The position numbers were made by a program, and so were the translations under genes. 64,000 bases of DNA, from contig NZ_JAANNP010000003.1 of assembly GCF_011250635.1 (NCBI RefSeq), forward strand, positions 204,121 through 268,120, given 5' to 3'. This stretch comes from Motilibacter deserti (GTDB taxonomy: Bacteria > Actinomycetota > Actinomycetes > Motilibacterales > Motilibacteraceae). The number at the start of each line of letters is the position of its first letter. Position 1 is the stretch's first letter. The notes under the pieces were generated by a model. The model worked only from the letters and a program-made list of their open reading frames with translations, was not told the origin of the DNA and did no database searches. This document shows positions 61,229-64,000 of the stretch, one piece after another.

Positions 61229-62557
61229 ATGTCGCGCGTGCTCTCCCGGCTGCGGCGTGACGACGGGTTCACCCTCGTCGAGGCCGTGCTGTCGCTCGTG
61301 ATCTTTGCGCTGCTCGCCTCGATCACCGCGTCGCTCCTGATCGGGATCCTGGCCGTGACCAAGGCGAACGACAACCGTTCCGTCGCGTCGAGTCTGGCCT
61401 CGCAGCAGATCGAGGCGGTCCGGGCGAGCAAGGCGGTTGACATCCCCGACGGACTGGTCACCAGCAGCTCGACCGTCAACGGGACGACATACACCGTGCG
61501 GCAGAACGCGAACTTCGTCTCCTCCGGAGCGTCCGGCTCGCTCTGCACGTCGTCAAGCTCCACCCTCGCCTACAAGCTGGTCACCGTCGAAGTGACGTGG
61601 CCCGGCATGCGGTCGGAGAAGCCGGTACGCATGGAGACGCTCGAGGCGGTCGGCCTCGGTGCCGACGCGCTGGACGCCACGAAGGCGACGATCGCCGTAC
61701 TGGTGCGGACACCCGCGGGAACGCTTGTGTCCGACGCGCTGGTGACCCTCGGGAACGGGCTGAGCCGGCTGACGGGGCTCGACGGATGCGCCGTCTTCAC
61801 CGGTGTCGCGGCGGACACGTCCTACTACCCGTCGGTGTCCAAGTCCGGCTACGTCAATCGTGACGGGCAGGCGACGTGGACCGCGGGCTCGTCCGGGGTG
61901 AGCGCTGCGAGGGGCGAGGTCGGCCGCATGACGGTGGACACGTACGCCCCGAGCGGGTCGCTCGCCGTCACCCTGCGCTCGGCCAACGGCTTCCCGGTGC
62001 CGTCCTCCCTCGGCCTCACGATGCAGAGCACTATCTGGACGACGTCGCCCGTTCGTTCCTTCCCCGACTGCACGAACGCGCCGACGCCGCCGATCAGCTG
62101 CGTGTCTTGGGGATCGTCGGCTGACCCGACGGTCCAGGCACGGCCTCGGGTCGCGACCGCGCTCTTCCCGGATCGCTACACAGCCTGGGCCGGGACCTGC
62201 ACGCCGGGTGCCCCGGCCACCAGTGCCACCACGGGGCTGCAGCGGGTGAACGAGGGGGCGACGACCCCGGCCACCCTGCAGCTCGTCGATCTGCTCGTGC
62301 GTCCTCCGGGCGTCACAGGCGCCAACCGCGTATGGCTGCAGAACACAGGGACCGGATGCGCGAGCGAGCAGTGGGCCCTCACCGAGGACGCGTCGACTCC
62401 GGGCACCTACCGGATCGCCCTGCCGGCGGGCACCACGACGTGGCGCGTCGTCACCACCGCGACGAGCGCACCCCCTACGTCGACCGCGCAGGTGGTCGTC
62501 GCGCCACGGCAGTTCCCGACCGCTTCGACGGTCGGGAACCCGGTGGTCCTGCCATGA
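61229..62557 (+). CDS. Large minor prepilin with carboxypeptidase-regulatory-like (Ig-like) insert
   Basis: The 442-residue prepilin-like protein has the cleavage motif DDGFTLVEAVLSLVIFALLA at its N-terminus (G/F, Glu at +5). After the first 130 residues comes a carboxypeptidase-regulatory-like beta domain (AVLVRTPAGTLVSDALVTLG, then LDGCAVFTGVAADTSYYPSV), then a second Thr/Ser/Pro-rich beta part to the end. It resembles PilV-type minor pilins enlarged by an adhesin-like module. Start ATG 61229 has AAGGG too close upstream, and GTG 61211 is an in-frame alternative. Its stop overlaps the next gene (ATGA). Confidence 0.8.
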   Translation: MSRVLSRLRRDDGFTLVEAVLSLVIFALLASITASLLIGILAVTKANDNRSVASSLASQQIEAVRASKAVDIPDGLVTSSSTVNGTTYTVRQNANFVSSGASGSLCTSSSSTLAYKLVTVEVTWPGMRSEKPVRMETLEAVGLGADALDATKATIAVLVRTPAGTLVSDALVTLGNGLSRLTGLDGCAVFTGVAADTSYYPSVSKSGYVNRDGQATWTAGSSGVSAARGEVGRMTVDTYAPSGSLAVTLRSANGFPVPSSLGLTMQSTIWTTSPVRSFPDCTNAPTPPISCVSWGSSADPTVQARPRVATALFPDRYTAWAGTCTPGAPATSATTGLQRVNEGATTPATLQLVDLLVRPPGVTGANRVWLQNTGTGCASEQWALTEDASTPGTYRIALPAGTTTWRVVTTATSAPPTSTAQVVVAPRQFPTASTVGNPVVLP

Positions 62558-63273
62558 CCCTCCTCCAACTGCTCCGGCGACGTCGACCGAACGGCGATTC
62601 CGGCATTACCCTTGCCGAGCTCGTCGTCGCGATGTTCGTCGGCGGGATCGTGCTGTCCGGAGTGACAGCCCTGAGCATCGCGGTTCAGGGGTCCGTGGGG
62701 AAGGCCACCGCGCGGTCCTCCGCGACCTCGGACGTACGCATCGCGCTCGGATACATGACCGCGCGGCTCCGGGTCGCCGTGTCGCCGGACGGCGGGGCCA
62801 CGCCGGCATTCACGTACGCCGGGCCGGACAAGGTGGTCTTCTACGCCAGCCTTTCCAAGCCCTCGAACCGTCCCACGCGATGGGACAAGCCCCGGCCAGT
62901 GAAGGTGGAGTACTGGGTCGACTCCGGCACCGGCTGCCTGATGCAGGCGGAGACCGCGCCGACGGAGGCGGCGGCGCCGTATTCCTGGACCAGTGGCCGC
63001 ACGACCACCTGTCTCGCCCGCGGGACCGTCAACCCTCCGGACTCGACGGGGACGCGGCGACCGATCTTCACCTACTACGCGCAGAACGTGCTGGCAATGA
63101 AAGAGTTCGTCGCCGTGACGCCCGACGCGACGGGCGCCGTGGCCGACGCGGCCCGGCCGAGCATCGCCAGCGTCGCCATCGACCTCTCCCTCCAGCCGGC
63201 CAAGCCCGCGGGCGTCACGCCCGCCCGGGCGCAGACCCGGCTGACCCTGCCCAACCTGCTGAAGCTGTCATGA
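62554..63273 (+). CDS. Minor prepilin, PilW-like
   Basis: The 239-residue protein has a basic leader, the prepilin site GDSGITLAELVVAMFVGGIV (cleavage after Gly, Glu at +5) and a beta-rich C-terminal domain with VKVEYWVDSGTGCLMQAE, as in PilW minor pilins where this region binds neighbouring subunits. Cys pair C-L-M-Q and T-C-L-A-R may form a disulfide. It overlaps the upstream and downstream genes by 4 nt each, so the minor pilins are coupled. Confidence 0.85.
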   Translation: MTLLQLLRRRRPNGDSGITLAELVVAMFVGGIVLSGVTALSIAVQGSVGKATARSSATSDVRIALGYMTARLRVAVSPDGGATPAFTYAGPDKVVFYASLSKPSNRPTRWDKPRPVKVEYWVDSGTGCLMQAETAPTEAAAPYSWTSGRTTTCLARGTVNPPDSTGTRRPIFTYYAQNVLAMKEFVAVTPDATGAVADAARPSIASVAIDLSLQPAKPAGVTPARAQTRLTLPNLLKLS

Positions 63274-63293
63274 GCCGTCGAGGAGGAACTCCT

Positions 63294-64000
63294 GTGCGTC
63301 CGCGCCTGCTGTCGCGTGCCCGCCGCGCCGACGACTCCGGCTTCACCCTGGTGACCGTCACCGTCTCGATGGTCGTGCTCTTCCTGCTCCTGTCCGCAGC
63401 GATGGTCGTCGTGGTCAACGACCTGGGCCCGGAGCGCAGGAACCAGAGCGACCTGTCGGCGGTGGCCGCCGCGCAGGCGGGGGTCGACGAGTTCACGTCG
63501 CGGTTGAACGTCAACTCGAACTACTACCGTGACGACGAGATCGCGAAGACGACGAACGCCGCTCTTGCGACCGCAGCACAAATGTCCTCGAAGACGTTCC
63601 TCGGCGCGCCCGTGCCGGGCACCGGCACGTCCGGTGGCTACTTCAAGTATCGCCTGCTGAGCTCCACGGCGGACACGACCAAGAACGGCATCATCCGGCT
63701 GCAGGTCACCGGCACCAGCGCGTCCGGCTCGGGCGGGCGCTCGCACACGCTGACCGTCGAGTACCGGCGCAACCCGCTGCTCAACTACCTGTGGAACACG
63801 CAGTACGAGGCGCTGTACCCGGGCGCCTACAAGAACTCGGCCTCGGCTGTCGTCGACGGCGCGCCCTCCACCAACCGGACGTCCTACCGGGCGGACCCGA
63901 GGATGGTGGAGGAGCTCTGCGCCGCACGCTACTTCACACCGCGAGGCTCCAGCCAGATCGGCCGCGCCAACGTCCGCTACACCAGCGGCGTGCAGACGAC
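63294..64000 (+). CDS. Minor prepilin / PilX-like pilus assembly protein (cut by window end)
   Basis: At least 235 residues with no stop before the edge. N-terminus: RRADDSGFTLVTVTVSMVVL, a type III-like signal in which Glu +5 is replaced by Thr (GFTLVTV), a feature of PilX/PilK-type minor subunits. The helix is followed by NDLGPERRNQSDLSAVAAAQAGVDEF, typical of PilX-like proteins, then a Ser/Thr/Asn-rich domain. GTG 63294 is preferred because AGGAGG lies at 63281-63286; ATG 63270 in frame overlaps the previous stop. Confidence 0.8.
   Translation, partial: MRPRLLSRARRADDSGFTLVTVTVSMVVLFLLLSAAMVVVVNDLGPERRNQSDLSAVAAAQAGVDEFTSRLNVNSNYYRDDEIAKTTNAALATAAQMSSKTFLGAPVPGTGTSGGYFKYRLLSSTADTTKNGIIRLQVTGTSASGSGGRSHTLTVEYRRNPLLNYLWNTQYEALYPGAYKNSASAVVDGAPSTNRTSYRADPRMVEELCAARYFTPRGSSQIGRANVRYTSGVQT

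Noticed and set aside
1-64000. tRNA, rRNA, CRISPR arrays, transposases, phage genes
   Set aside because: Intergenic regions were read on both strands; no cloverleaf with a GTTCNANNC arm, no regularly spaced repeats and no transposase or integrase motif was seen.

Overview
The window is about 64 kb of very GC-rich DNA (well over 70% by eye) with near-saturated G/C third positions, frequent GTG starts and many 4-nt ATGA/GTGA gene overlaps. The phosphatidylinositol / PIM lipid genes at the left end, GAF-ANTAR and SpoIIE-type regulators, DUF349, DUF3048 and PRC-barrel/DUF2382 proteins and the order pdxS ... pdxT-yebC-ruvCAB-yajC-secDF-apt-rel ... hisS-aspS ... alaS-ruvX-mltG-aroE all indicate an actinomycete chromosome. 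A chemoreceptor, type IV pilus genes and flagellar-sigma-like promoter boxes suggest a motile lineage of the Kineosporia / Kineococcus / Motilibacter / Actinoplanes kind. The genus is an inference.

Layout. 0-4 kb: the start of an EF-G-like GTPase (minus), then a tightly overlapping PIM operon (pgsA, acyltransferase, pimA, small membrane protein). 4-9.8 kb: M28 peptidase, DUF3048 lipoprotein, pdxS, an SDR reductase, pdxT and yebC; the two PLP synthase genes are separated by the SDR and a possible small minus-strand gene. 10.2-19.3 kb: ruvCAB, yajC-secD-secF, apt and bifunctional rel. 19.35-20.4 kb: a lone AbiEi/DUF559-like gene framed by a perfect 26-bp inverted repeat, with a hairpin over its start codon. 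20.4-26.4 kb: cyclophilin-DUF349 (minus), then MBL hydrolase-hisS-aspS (plus). 26.5-33.3 kb: signalling block: GAF-ANTAR + SpoIIE phosphatase, a three-gene membrane protein / response regulator / histidine kinase operon (minus), and an EAL phosphodiesterase. 33.3-40.7 kb: rarA, DUF948, DUF6167-like, alaS, ruvX, mltG, aroE.

40.7-43.4 kb: pilT-pilC behind a sigma-28-like promoter. 43.5-50.7 kb: accessory stretch with a CPA1 antiporter, a second SpoIIE phosphatase, a wrecked GH15 glycosidase pseudogene, DUF421 and AI-2E-type membrane proteins, two divergent BON proteins and a secreted amidase. 50.8-60.5 kb: chemoreceptor, PRC-barrel/DUF2382 protein, a sigma factor joined to a zinc-binding anti-sigma-like module and a membrane segment, sulfurtransferase, cytochrome P450, TlpA-like/CcdA redox pair, and a hydrolase-TetR pair with a visible palindrome. 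60.5 kb to the end: a prepilin operon (one major-type and three minor-type prepilins, the last cut by the window edge), preceded by a second sigma-28-like promoter and a long structured leader.

How it fits together: most genes are conserved housekeeping (translation, recombination, secretion, stringent response, cell-wall lipid and PLP synthesis). The distinctive layer is surface/motility regulation: two pilus loci 20 kb apart with similar promoter boxes, a chemoreceptor with a weaker box, and a c-di-GMP phosphodiesterase. The least explained items are the inverted-repeat-framed AbiEi-like unit, the sigma/anti-sigma fusion, and the structured leader of the prepilin operon. No rRNA, tRNA, CRISPR array, transposase or prophage was seen.
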